DNA from: Sporolituus thermophilus DSM 23256
GTDB lineage: Bacteria > Bacillota > Negativicutes > Sporomusales > Thermosinaceae
Reading direction: 5' to 3'
Length of the DNA: 64,000 nucleotides
Assembly: GCF_900102435.1 (NCBI RefSeq)
Contig: NZ_FNBU01000003.1
Location: 124,001 to 188,000 of the forward strand
Part shown: positions 44,108 through 52,418 of the stretch, piece after piece
Layout: each line of letters opens with the position of its first letter
Position numbering within the stretch: the first letter of the stretch is position 1
Notes under the pieces: model-generated
Told to the model about the DNA's origin: nothing
Databases searched by the model: none
Seen by the model: only the letters and a program-made list of their open reading frames with translations
Position numbers and translations under genes: made by a program

Positions 44108-45763
44108 ATGGTGCAGGACGAACAATGCCGGCCAGTAAAAAAATTATCGGCCCGGTTACCTGAAGCTTCCCTGGCGGAGGCCGGTAGAGAACTGGCCCGT
44201 TTGCGCCGGCTGACGGCCGAAAGCGCCGAAATCGGTGAAGAATTGAGCCAGGTCGTTGCCGAGCTGCGTCAGGTTGCCGCTCCGCCGGACGAGCCCTTTA
44301 TCTTTACGCCGGTGCTGGCCGAAAATGAACGGCTGCTCCGCGCTATTTTCCGCGACTGCGACGATATAAAGTACCGCGCCTTTAAGGCCGGCCAGCGTCA
44401 GGCGTTGTTGGTCTATCTCAACTGGATGACCGACCTTACCCTGCTGGAAAAAAACGTCCTGGAAACACTGATGACCCCCGGGCAGGGGGGGCAGGTTAGC
44501 GTTGATCCCGGCGCGCTGGTTAATCAATTTTTGACTTCCGCGTCTTTAACCGTGACTTACCAGGCCAGCGAGGCCATTGAGGCCGTCATGACCGGCAACG
44601 CGCTGCTGTTGGTCGACGGCATCGCAGAGGCGTTCACCATTGGTACCGTCAAGCATGTGAAACGCACGGTTGAAGGAGCCAAGAGCGAAGGGGTGGTGCG
44701 GGGGCCCCAGGATGCGTTTAATGAGACGCTTAGTGACAATATTGTGCTCATCCGCCGCCGTACCCGCGACCCCAACGTCAAAATCCGCGTCCTGAAGCTG
44801 GGGGAACGGACCAAAACGGCCATTGCCCTGGTGTATGTCGCCAATTTAGTTAAACCCGGCCTGGTGGAAGAGGTCGAGCGCCGGTTAAACCTGATAAAAG
44901 TAGACAGTGTCATATTATCAACAACGGTGGAAGAAGCTTTGAGCGACCACCCCTGGACGCCGTTTCCCCAGGCGCAGGTCACGGAACGGCCGGAAACAAT
45001 GGTGGCAGCGGTGTATGAAGGGCGGGTCGGCATCATCGTGGACAACACCCCGTTTTCCTTGATTGTTCCCTGCACCTACGCCAATTTATTGCAAAGCACG
45101 GATGATTATACCGCCCGGCCGACCGTGGCCAGCCTCATCCGCCTTACCCGCCATGCGTCGGCGTTTCTGGCGATTTACCTGCCGGCGCTTTATATTGCCA
45201 TTGTCTCTTTTCACCCCGGGATGCTGCCGACGACGCTGGCCATTTCCATTGCCGAACTCAGGGCCCGGACGCCTTTTCCGTCGCTGCTAGAGGCGGTCAT
45301 GATGGAGATTTTACTGGAAATTTTCCAGGAAGCCATTATCCGCCTGCCGAACAAATTCGCCGGCGCCGCCGGCGTAGTCGGCGGTCTGGTCATCGGCACC
45401 ACCGTTGTCCAGGCGGCGCTGGTCAACCCGCTGCTGGTGGTCGTTATCGCCACCACCGCCATTGCCTCCTACACCATGCCTTCTTATCACTTTAGCATGG
45501 CCCTCCGGTCATTACGGGTACCGCTGTTAATCTTGGCGTCAGTTTTGGGGTTATATGGCGTGATGTTGGGGGTGTTGGCAATTACTACGCATATGTGTTC
45601 GCTGCGCAGTTTTGGCGAGTCGTACCTCGGGGGCACGCTGGATATTACGCTGCTCGAAGACTGGAAGGATATGCTGGTGCGGTTTCCTGTGAAATTTTTG
45701 CGGGCCCGGCCCAAAGAACTGGGCCCCCAGGAGCGGACCAGGATGGGGGGCGGCCATGGTTAA
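44108..45763 (+). CDS. GerA-type spore germination protein, A subunit
   Basis: This 551-residue member of the GerA family is one subunit of a germinant receptor in the spore inner membrane. It has a large hydrophilic N-terminal region (about 1-290) and about five to six C-terminal membrane helices (from about 300). Signature elements are DCDDIKYRAFKAG near residue 80, GNALLLVDG (about 160) and RPTVASLIRLTRHASAFLAIYLPALY across 336-361. The start lies behind GGGGGGAT. The ATG at 44108 and the GTG at 44111 are both possible. Genes for the B and two C subunits follow. Confidence 0.93.
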   Translation: MVQDEQCRPVKKLSARLPEASLAEAGRELARLRRLTAESAEIGEELSQVVAELRQVAAPPDEPFIFTPVLAENERLLRAIFRDCDDIKYRAFKAGQRQALLVYLNWMTDLTLLEKNVLETLMTPGQGGQVSVDPGALVNQFLTSASLTVTYQASEAIEAVMTGNALLLVDGIAEAFTIGTVKHVKRTVEGAKSEGVVRGPQDAFNETLSDNIVLIRRRTRDPNVKIRVLKLGERTKTAIALVYVANLVKPGLVEEVERRLNLIKVDSVILSTTVEEALSDHPWTPFPQAQVTERPETMVAAVYEGRVGIIVDNTPFSLIVPCTYANLLQSTDDYTARPTVASLIRLTRHASAFLAIYLPALYIAIVSFHPGMLPTTLAISIAELRARTPFPSLLEAVMMEILLEIFQEAIIRLPNKFAGAAGVVGGLVIGTTVVQAALVNPLLVVVIATTAIASYTMPSYHFSMALRSLRVPLLILASVLGLYGVMLGVLAITTHMCSLRSFGESYLGGTLDITLLEDWKDMLVRFPVKFLRARPKELGPQERTRMGGGHG

Positions 45764-45862
45764 CTGGCAGTAAAATTCACCGGGCAGGGACGTTAAACTT
45801 GATTTAATCAGTATTGGCGCCAAAAAATCCGGCCGCAGAAGCGGACAAGGTGGTGAAATACA

Positions 45863-46975
45863 TTGGCTAATCTGGAAGCGAAAAGCAAAATGTCGGCGAT
45901 CCAGCTCGGCCTTGTCGTGGCCACAACCGCGATCGGCGCGCAAATCATCATAATGCCGGCGGCAATAATTAAACAGGCCGGTCAGGCCACCTGGCTGAGC
46001 GTCCTGCTGGGCGGTTTCGTCTTTTACGGGGCTGCCTGGTTGATGGTCAAGCTGGGCAAGCAGTTCCCGGAGGAAACAATGGTGGAATACATGCCGCGGC
46101 TGTGGGGACGGTGGGGCGGCGGCATCGTTATCTGGTGGTTCAGTTTAACTTATATGCTTGTTTTCGCCCTGATCCTGCATGGCTTCAGCCAGGCAATCAC
46201 TTTTATTCTCTTTGACCGGACGCCGCCGGGAATAGTGTCCATGGGCATACTGGCGGTCAGCGCCTACTGCGCCTTGCAGGACTGGGGGACCATCTTGCGG
46301 GTGCTGCATTTATTGTTTTTTATTGCTGTCCCTATGATAGTTGGCATATGGCTGCTTGGTCTGTTGAATTTCCAACCGGAAAACATGCTCCCGCTGCTGC
46401 CGGAAGATGTCAGCGGGGTACTGGCCGCGAGTTTGAAGAGTTGGGACCTGTACAGCGGTTATGAAATCATTCTGTTCCTCTTGCCGTTAGTGGCCCGGGG
46501 CAAAATCAGCCCGGAAAAGGCCGTGGGCGGGGCGTTCGGATGTATGGGCCTGGTCTTTGTAATGATCATGATTATTATTGTCGGGGTATTGACCGCCGCG
46601 AGCGCGCAGAATGCGATCTATCCGCCCATAATGGTCATTCGCGGGATCGAACTGCCCGGCACTTTTATTGAACGCCTGGAAAACTATCTGGTCCTCGCCT
46701 GGATCCCGGTGGTATTTGATACTTTGGCCGTCATACTGTTTATCTTGGCCCAGATTTGTATGCGGCGCTATGGTTATACCGACCACCGGCCATGGGTAAT
46801 GGCGCTGGCGCCGCTATTATATTTCGGCAATGAACTGTTGACCGGTTTTAAAGTATACGAGACAATGGGCAAAATAGCGACCTGGCTGGGGCTCGGGTTT
46901 TCGCTGGCGGTCGTGCCGCTGACCCTGGTCCTGGCCTGGCGGCGAAAGCGGCGATGGCATGAACGGTGCGGTTAA
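45863..46975 (+). CDS. GerB-type spore germination protein, B subunit
   Basis: This 370-residue protein has about ten transmembrane helices and belongs to the GerAB/spore germination subgroup of the amino acid-polyamine-organocation transporters. GerB subunits bind the germinant. The opening segment MSAIQLGLVVATTAIGAQII and the later SWDLYSGYEIILFLLPLVA are typical. The start is TTG behind AAGGTGGTG. Its end overlaps the next gene by 17 bases. The nature of the germinant cannot be inferred. Confidence 0.92.
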   Translation: MANLEAKSKMSAIQLGLVVATTAIGAQIIIMPAAIIKQAGQATWLSVLLGGFVFYGAAWLMVKLGKQFPEETMVEYMPRLWGRWGGGIVIWWFSLTYMLVFALILHGFSQAITFILFDRTPPGIVSMGILAVSAYCALQDWGTILRVLHLLFFIAVPMIVGIWLLGLLNFQPENMLPLLPEDVSGVLAASLKSWDLYSGYEIILFLLPLVARGKISPEKAVGGAFGCMGLVFVMIMIIIVGVLTAASAQNAIYPPIMVIRGIELPGTFIERLENYLVLAWIPVVFDTLAVILFILAQICMRRYGYTDHRPWVMALAPLLYFGNELLTGFKVYETMGKIATWLGLGFSLAVVPLTLVLAWRRKRRWHERCG

Positions 46976-48167
46976 GAAAAGCGCCCTGGGCTATATGGCC
47001 ATTATCTGTCTTTGTTTACTGCTTACCGGCTGCTGGGACCGGCGGGAACTGCAGGACCGCAATTTTGTCCTGGCCGTAGCGATCGATGTGGCCGATGCCG
47101 GGGAGCAGGGCAGCCAAGCTGCGGCGGTAAAGCGGGCGGAAACCTTTGTCCAGCCCCATGGCGCCAAGCGTTATCGCTTAAGTCTACAGGTATTGCGGTT
47201 AGCGGCGGCTGAACCGGAGGCCAAGAAAGCGGCGGTGGTCAAGACCTATGTTATTTCCAATACCGGGGAATCAATCATTGAAATGATCCGCGACATGCTG
47301 GGACAGACCAGCAAAAGCCTGTATTTCGAGCATATCCAGACCATCGTGATCAGTGAAGCGGCGGTTAAGCAGGCCGGCTTGACCCCGATCATTGACCTGT
47401 TCCGCCGCGATGCGGAAATGCGCTGGCGCATTAAGATATACATCACACCAGGCGAAGCGCGGCCGCTGTTGGAATACAAGCCGCCTACCGGTGAACCGGG
47501 AGGGGTATATCTGGCCCAGATTGTCCAGCTTCACTCCCGCAATATCCATGTGGCCGGCGCGCGTACCGACCTCGGGTATATTGCCCAGATGCTTGACAAT
47601 AACGCTGATGTCATCATCCCGCGGATTGAAATGGCTGACAAGGTCGTAAAGGCAGGCGGGCTTGCAGCGTTTAAAAAGGATAAATTTGTCGGTTATGTCG
47701 ATGAATACGCTGCTATGGGCCTAAAATTTATCCGCGGCACCGAAAAATCGGCCGTTTTTTCCGTGACCTGTCCGGACCATCCCGGGGAAGTGCTGGCCTT
47801 TGAGCTGTTTCACCATGACACCAAACTTACGCCCCATGTGGCGGACGACAAGATTTATTTTACCCTCGACATTGCCATGCGCGGCAATATCGGCGAGATC
47901 CAGGGCACCGGCCACGATACCACGAAGCCTGACCATATCCGTAAACTCGAGCTATTGTTTGCCGAAGAGGTGAAGCGGTCGGTCCTGTACGCCAAGGAGG
48001 TGTCGCAAGCCCTTGGGGTTGACGCGCTGACCTTCAGCAAAAAATTAAAGGCCCATGAGCCCAACGTCTGGAAACAAATCGAAGACCGGTGGGATGAAAT
48101 TTACCCGACCATTCCGCTGGTCGTATCAGTCAATGTGACCATCCGTAATATCGGCTCCCATAAATAG
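46959..48167 (+). CDS. GerC-type spore germination lipoprotein, first copy
   Basis: This 402-residue Ger(x)C-family lipoprotein has a signal peptide with the lipobox LLTGC followed by the family motif CWDRRELQDRNFVLAVAID. The C-terminal domain ends in YPTIPLVVSVNVTIRNIG. It completes the germinant receptor with the A and B subunits. The start overlaps the B subunit gene by 17 bases. A second, closely similar C gene follows 41 bp later. Confidence 0.92.
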   Translation: MNGAVKKSALGYMAIICLCLLLTGCWDRRELQDRNFVLAVAIDVADAGEQGSQAAAVKRAETFVQPHGAKRYRLSLQVLRLAAAEPEAKKAAVVKTYVISNTGESIIEMIRDMLGQTSKSLYFEHIQTIVISEAAVKQAGLTPIIDLFRRDAEMRWRIKIYITPGEARPLLEYKPPTGEPGGVYLAQIVQLHSRNIHVAGARTDLGYIAQMLDNNADVIIPRIEMADKVVKAGGLAAFKKDKFVGYVDEYAAMGLKFIRGTEKSAVFSVTCPDHPGEVLAFELFHHDTKLTPHVADDKIYFTLDIAMRGNIGEIQGTGHDTTKPDHIRKLELLFAEEVKRSVLYAKEVSQALGVDALTFSKKLKAHEPNVWKQIEDRWDEIYPTIPLVVSVNVTIRNIGSHK

Positions 48168-48208
48168 CAGTGTGCTGCTTGCACCTGGCATTAAAAGCGG
48201 GGGATTTT

Positions 48209-49420
48209 ATGAAGGATAAAGTCAGTAGACGAGTCTTCGGCTATTTGGCAATCATCTGTCTGTCCATACTGCTGTCCGGGTGCTGGGACCGGCGGGAACT
48301 GCAGGACAGGAGTTTTGTCCTGGCCGCAGCGATTGATGTGGCCGATGCCGGGGAGCAGGGCAGCCAAGGCGGGGCGGTAACCCGGACCGAAACTTTTGTC
48401 CAGCCCCACGGCGCCAAGCGCTACCGCCTGAGCTTGCAGGTTTTGCGTCTGGTGTCAGGCGGCGAAGGGGATGAAAAGGAAGGCGAAGGAAAAACTTTTG
48501 TCCTTTCCAACACCGGCCAGTCCATCTTTGAAATGATCCGCGATACGCTGGGGCAGAGCAGCAAGAGTCTGTATTTTGAACATATCCAGACCATTATTAT
48601 TAGTGAGGCAGCGGTAAAAGAAGCCGGCGGCCTGGCGCCTATCCTCGATTTTTTCCGCCGCGACGGGGAAGCGCGTTGGCGGATTAAAGCCTATCTTACC
48701 TCGGGCCAAGCGCAGCCGCTTTTGGAGTATATTCCGCCCAGCGGCGAGCCGGGCGGGATATTCCTGGCCAAAATGGCTGACCTCCACCCGAAAAATGTGC
48801 ATGTGGCGACCGCACGGGCTGACCTGGGGTATATTTCCCAGCATATTGATGCCGAGGTCGATGTAATCATGCCGCGGATTGAGCTGGCTGATAATATGGT
48901 GAAACTGGGCGGCCAGGCACTGTTTAAAAAAGATAAATTTGCCGGGTATCTAGACGAATATGGTGTAAAAGGGTTGCGATTTATCTACGGCAGCGAAAAA
49001 GCGGCCATTATAACGGCTGGCTGCCCGGACCACCCCGGGGAAATACTGGTCTTTGAGCTGCTTGACCAGGATACCAAACTCGAGCCCCATGCCGAAGGTG
49101 ACAATATTTATTTTACGCTGGACATTGCCATGCGGGGCAATATCGGCGAGGTGCAGTGTTCCGGCCATGACAGCACGGACCCTGACTACATTCGGAAACT
49201 GGAAGGGCTGTTTGCCGAAGAAGTGAAGCGCAATGTTTTATATTCTCTGGACGTTTGCCAGAAATTGGGGGTGGATGCCCACCGTTTCGCCGGTAAATTA
49301 AAGGCCTATAAGCCCAAAATATGGGCAAAAATTAAGGACCGGTGGGATGAGATCTATCCGACCGTTCCGCTCGTAGTGTCCGTCAATATAACTATCCGCA
49401 ATATCGGCGAACATAAGTAA
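48209..49420 (+). CDS. GerC-type spore germination lipoprotein, second copy
   Basis: This 403-residue protein is a tandem paralogue of the preceding gene. The signal peptide (LSILLSGC), the CWDRRELQDRSFVLAAAID motif and the C-terminal YPTVPLVVSVNITIRNIG are nearly the same in both. The ATG at 48209 has GGGGGAT in front of it. The intervening region differs most around residues 75-95. Two C subunits could form alternative receptors with the same A and B subunits. Confidence 0.9.
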   Translation: MKDKVSRRVFGYLAIICLSILLSGCWDRRELQDRSFVLAAAIDVADAGEQGSQGGAVTRTETFVQPHGAKRYRLSLQVLRLVSGGEGDEKEGEGKTFVLSNTGQSIFEMIRDTLGQSSKSLYFEHIQTIIISEAAVKEAGGLAPILDFFRRDGEARWRIKAYLTSGQAQPLLEYIPPSGEPGGIFLAKMADLHPKNVHVATARADLGYISQHIDAEVDVIMPRIELADNMVKLGGQALFKKDKFAGYLDEYGVKGLRFIYGSEKAAIITAGCPDHPGEILVFELLDQDTKLEPHAEGDNIYFTLDIAMRGNIGEVQCSGHDSTDPDYIRKLEGLFAEEVKRNVLYSLDVCQKLGVDAHRFAGKLKAYKPKIWAKIKDRWDEIYPTVPLVVSVNITIRNIGEHK

Positions 49421-49421
49421 G

Positions 49422-49655
49422 TTACCCTAAAACCACGCTCAGGAGCCACAGGATAACGGCTGTAGCGGCATACCCTACAGCCGTTTTGCGTGCCAGGGCG
49501 GCTTCCCGTTGCCGGGCATTATGCTTGTCAAGAACTACGGCCAGCCGCCATGAGGCCAGGGCAGTGCCAAGGAGGACGAAAAGCAGCCAGAGCGTTGTTT
49601 TATGTACGATCAGGTAGGCTAGTTTTTGCCAGACGGTGTACATGTCGATACTCAT
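49422..49655 (-). CDS. small two-helix membrane protein, 77 aa
   Basis: A 77-residue ORF convergent with the germination operon starts at ATG behind AAAGGAAA. Two hydrophobic segments (about 21-41 and 59-76) flank a basic loop (DKHNARQREAALARK), a hairpin membrane topology. I do not recognise the family. The same frame stays open upstream to an ATG at 49802 with a glycine-rich hydrophobic stretch, so a 126-residue form is possible, although it lacks a good ribosome binding site. The gene ends one base from the last germination gene. Confidence 0.6.
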   Translation of the reverse strand: MSIDMYTVWQKLAYLIVHKTTLWLLFVLLGTALASWRLAVVLDKHNARQREAALARKTAVGYAATAVILWLLSVVLG

Positions 49656-49799
49656 GGTAATTTTCCTTTCCGGTTTGTTTTCGGCCCTAAACTGTTTTTC
49701 CATTGCCCGACCAAGATTATTTTTGACCAAGCAACCGCAAAATATCATGCCGCGGCCAAAACCAAGACCCAATCGGATAAAATATACCGCTAAAGTGTT

Positions 49800-49821
49800 C
49801 ATGCCAATAAATTGCCACCAC
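49800..49821. repeat. probable remnant of repeat module III
   Basis: CATGCCAATAAATTG at 49800-49814 is identical to the module III core of copy C (8160-8174) and is followed by CCACCAC. The stem is incomplete, so this is probably a decayed fragment. Confidence 0.45.
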
Positions 49822-49916
49822 TTTCCACTTACTAATTTCCAGGGTCGAAAGACTGGTAATTTTTTACCTCTCTTCCTCATAAACATCAATGAGATGCGTT
49901 GCGAGGAGGGAAGGGT

Positions 49917-50198
49917 ATGCCGATAGATGATAAAACGCCGAAGTGGCGACACCAAGTCACCCTGGTTGACCGGGAGGAGCTGACGGTCGAAGGCGTTGTT
50001 GGCCTCGGAAGCTATGATGAACACGAAATTGTAATGGAAACAGAACGGGGCACGCTGGTTATCAAGGGTGAAGGGCTCGATATCAAACAGCTTAGTCTTG
50101 ACAAAGGCAATATTACGGTCGAGGGCATGATCAAGTCGCTAACCTATGACGAAGAGACGAAGAACAAGAAAGGGCTGCTCGGTCGGCTGCTTAAGTAA
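49917..50198 (+). CDS. yabP: sporulation protein YabP
   Basis: This 93-residue YabP/YqfC-family protein is needed for spore coat or cortex morphogenesis in Bacillus. The pattern HQVTLVDREELTVEGVVGLGS (in part, residues 11-31) and the GEGLDIKQLSLDKGNITVEG segment fit the family. The ATG at 49917 follows CGAGGAGGGAAGG. In Bacillus yabQ follows directly; here a lytic transglycosylase gene is inserted between them. Confidence 0.93.
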   Translation: MPIDDKTPKWRHQVTLVDREELTVEGVVGLGSYDEHEIVMETERGTLVIKGEGLDIKQLSLDKGNITVEGMIKSLTYDEETKNKKGLLGRLLK

Positions 50199-50227
50199 GG
50201 CCCAAAGCTCGCGAAAGGAGAAAAGCC

Positions 50228-50956
50228 TTGCGCCGCCTGCTGATTAAATTGTGGTGTCTGCTTCTCTGCCTTTTGGCGCTGGAAGCGGCAGCCTATGGCC
50301 TGGCGTGGTGGATGGCCGATTACAGCCGGCGGGCGGCTGCTATTCGTTTCAACACCGCGGCTGCGACGTGGCAGCCGGTGAAAAACGTTCCCTACGCCGA
50401 CCTGATTAACCGCCATTCCCGCGCCGCCGGGGTAAGCGCCCAGGTTGTCGCCGCTGTCATTCAGGCGGAAAGCTCTTTTCAGCCCCAAGCCCTATCGCGG
50501 GCGGGCGCCTATGGGCTGATGCAGATTATTCCCGATACCTGGCGGCAGGTTAACGCGCGGATCAAGGTCTGCGCCGGCCGGCATGCGGGCGATTGCACGC
50601 GCGAGTGCTTTTACGACCCGGAGCTTAACATCCGGGTGGGAACGGCATACCTGGCAGAACTTGCCGGGCGGTATCCGGGGCGGCTGGATCTGGCGCTGGC
50701 CGCTTATAATGCCGGGCCGGGCGCCGTCGATTATTACGGTGGTATACCACCCTATGCCGAAACACAGGAGTATGTCGCGCGGATTATCAACTATTGGGAG
50801 CAAATGCACTCCCCGGCTATGCCGGTTGAAGCGGCCGGCGCAACGTGGAACCGGGCGCGGCGCGCACTGGGCTGGCTTCTGGCGCTGACGCTGTTTATGC
50901 TGACCGTACTGGCGCAGTGTTTGTATAAGCTGCACCGCTCCTGGCGATGGGGGTGA
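50228..50956 (+). CDS. lytic transglycosylase (SLT domain) in the yabP-yabQ interval
   Basis: This 242-residue protein has an N-terminal membrane anchor (about 8-28), a lysozyme-like SLT domain (about 55-200) and a C-terminal hydrophobic segment (about 213-233). The catalytic Glu lies in VIQAESSFQPQA near residue 81, followed by GAYGLMQIIPDT and AAYNAGPGAV. A cysteine-bearing insert (KVCAGRHAGDCTRECFYDP, about 117-135) is unusual and may form disulphides. The start is TTG behind AAAGGAG, 29 bp behind yabP. yabQ follows four bases after the stop. Its place implies a role in spore peptidoglycan. Confidence 0.85.
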   Translation: MRRLLIKLWCLLLCLLALEAAAYGLAWWMADYSRRAAAIRFNTAAATWQPVKNVPYADLINRHSRAAGVSAQVVAAVIQAESSFQPQALSRAGAYGLMQIIPDTWRQVNARIKVCAGRHAGDCTRECFYDPELNIRVGTAYLAELAGRYPGRLDLALAAYNAGPGAVDYYGGIPPYAETQEYVARIINYWEQMHSPAMPVEAAGATWNRARRALGWLLALTLFMLTVLAQCLYKLHRSWRWG

Positions 50957-50960
50957 GAAC

Positions 50961-51437
50961 GTGGAAATAAACGTCCAGGCCAGCGCTTTCTCAACGATGG
51001 TGCTGACCGGCATGCTGCTTGGCCTGTTATTTGATTTTTACCGGGTGCTACACAGCTGTTTCAAGCCCCGGTGGTTTATCACCGCCATCGGCGATCTGGC
51101 CTACTGGCTGGTCGCCGCCGCCGTCACCTTCGTGGCGCTGCTGGGGGCTAACGGCGGTGAGCTCAGGCTGTATGTCTTCCTGGCGCTGGTGACGGGCGCC
51201 GCCGGCTATTATCGCTTGCTCAGCCGTCCGGTCAGGTATTTATTGATGCGCCTGGTCCGGACTGTCGCCGCCGTTATGCGGTGGATGCGCTTAATCCTGC
51301 TGTGGCTCTTGGTTAAACCTGTTGTTTTGGTAGTGCGAGTAATGTGGTTGCCGTTTGGCTATGTTGTGCGGCTGGCTGGCAGTCTGCGCCGGCCGCCGGG
51401 CCCGCCGCCGGAGGAAAATGTTCCGCCGCCAGGCTGA
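50961..51437 (+). CDS. yabQ: spore cortex biosynthesis protein YabQ
   Basis: This 158-residue membrane protein of the YabQ family is required for cortex formation in Bacillus. It has about four hydrophobic segments. The N-terminal pattern MLLGLLFDFYRVLHSCFKP is typical. A long basic segment and a proline-rich tail (RRPPGPPPEENVPPPG) end the protein. The start is GTG behind GGGGGTGAG, only four bases behind the transglycosylase gene, so both are read as one transcript. Confidence 0.85.
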   Translation: MEINVQASAFSTMVLTGMLLGLLFDFYRVLHSCFKPRWFITAIGDLAYWLVAAAVTFVALLGANGGELRLYVFLALVTGAAGYYRLLSRPVRYLLMRLVRTVAAVMRWMRLILLWLLVKPVVLVVRVMWLPFGYVVRLAGSLRRPPGPPPEENVPPPG

Positions 51438-51517
51438 TTTTATATTCCCAGAAAGAGGAATTTGCCTCGCCGTCGCGAATATGAAAACATAACATCTCAC
51501 TAAAGTGGTGGGTAGTA

Positions 51518-51814
51518 ATGGCGCAGCCAAAGCAAGGGAAAAAATATCGTCTTAATTGGTTCCGACTGGTAATGCTGGGGCTGATCGGCTATTTCGGCTA
51601 TGTGCTGTACGGTCAGTATACCGAGCTTGCCGCTATCCGCCAGGAAACGGCGGCAACCCGGGCCCGGTTGGAGGAGGTTCGACAGCAGAACAAGGCTTTG
51701 CAGGAAGAGCGGCAGCGCCTGACAACGCCGGCCTATGTGGAAAAACTGGCCCGCGAGGAACTGGGACTTGTCAAGCCGGGCGAAGTGCCGTTCATTCCGG
51801 CCGGACGCAATTAG
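51518..51814 (+). CDS. divIC: cell division protein DivIC (FtsB family)
   Basis: This 98-residue bitopic protein has a basic cytoplasmic tail, one transmembrane helix (about 15-33) and an external coiled coil (about 35-68, EETAATRARLEEVRQQNK region), ending with the FtsB/DivIC signature YVEKLAREELGLVKPGE. It works with DivIB/FtsQ and FtsL at the septum. The order yabQ-divIC-yabR is that of Bacillus. Confidence 0.92.
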   Translation: MAQPKQGKKYRLNWFRLVMLGLIGYFGYVLYGQYTELAAIRQETAATRARLEEVRQQNKALQEERQRLTTPAYVEKLAREELGLVKPGEVPFIPAGRN

Positions 51815-51846
51815 GTTTGTAATATTTTGCGTGGCGGCAACATTCC

Positions 51847-51876
51847 TTGACACATTTTTCGGGTCGAGGGTATAAT
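51847..51876 (+). promoter_or_regulatory. strong sigma-A promoter of yabR
   Basis: Perfect TTGACA (51847-51852) and TATAAT (51871-51876) are separated by 18 bp, directly after divIC. Confidence 0.85.
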
Positions 51877-51922
51877 ATGGTTGCAAAAACACTAGTAGTT
51901 TTAAGGAGGAAATTTGATTAGC

Positions 51923-52342
51923 ATGTCCATTGAGGTTGGCAGCGTGGTTGAAGGAGTGGTGACAGGGATCACGAACTTCGGGGCCTTTGTCGAACTGCCG
52001 GGAGGAAAGGTTGGATTGGTGCACATTTCGGAAGTTGCAGATGTATACGTCCGGGATGTCAAAGATTTCCTGAAGGAGCAGGACCGGGTAAAAGTTAAGG
52101 TTCTGTCCATCGATGAACGCGGCAAAATCGGCTTGTCTATCAGGCAACTGCAGGCGCCCAGCTCGCCGCAGGGATCAAGAAAACCACCTGTCAACGACCG
52201 GCGTCACAGCCGACAGCATTCCCTCTCATTTGAAGATAAACTGAGTAAATTCTTGCGCGACAGTGAAGACCGCCTTTCCGATTTAAAACGTAATACCGAG
52301 TCCAAACGGGGAGGACGCGGCAGCGCCCGCCGGGCGGAGTAG
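51923..52342 (+). CDS. yabR: S1 RNA-binding domain protein YabR
   Basis: This 139-residue protein has one S1 domain (about residues 3-75, with VGSVVEGVVTGITNFGAFVE and KIGLSIRQL) and a basic, unstructured tail. It binds RNA and is probably ribosome-associated; its exact function is unknown. The ATG at 51923 gives the family N-terminus MSIEVGSVV. A TTG at 51914 fits the AAGGAGG site better and would add three residues. It has its own strong promoter and a terminator behind it. Confidence 0.92.
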   Translation: MSIEVGSVVEGVVTGITNFGAFVELPGGKVGLVHISEVADVYVRDVKDFLKEQDRVKVKVLSIDERGKIGLSIRQLQAPSSPQGSRKPPVNDRRHSRQHSLSFEDKLSKFLRDSEDRLSDLKRNTESKRGGRGSARRAE

Positions 52343-52356
52343 GAATAGATTTTAAG

Positions 52357-52381
52357 GAGCATTCTTCGGAATGCTCTTTTT
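52357..52381 (+). terminator. terminator after yabR
   Basis: GAGCATTC and GAATGCTC form an 8-bp stem with a TTCG tetraloop, followed by five T residues. Confidence 0.92.
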
Positions 52382-52418
52382 ATCATAAAAAAGTAAAAAG
52401 GGTAAAGCAGGTGAATTT

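Noticed and set aside
49860-49890. Sigma-E-type promoter before yabP
   Set aside because: CATAAACAT resembles a sigma-E -10 box, but no matching -35 element was found at the needed distance.
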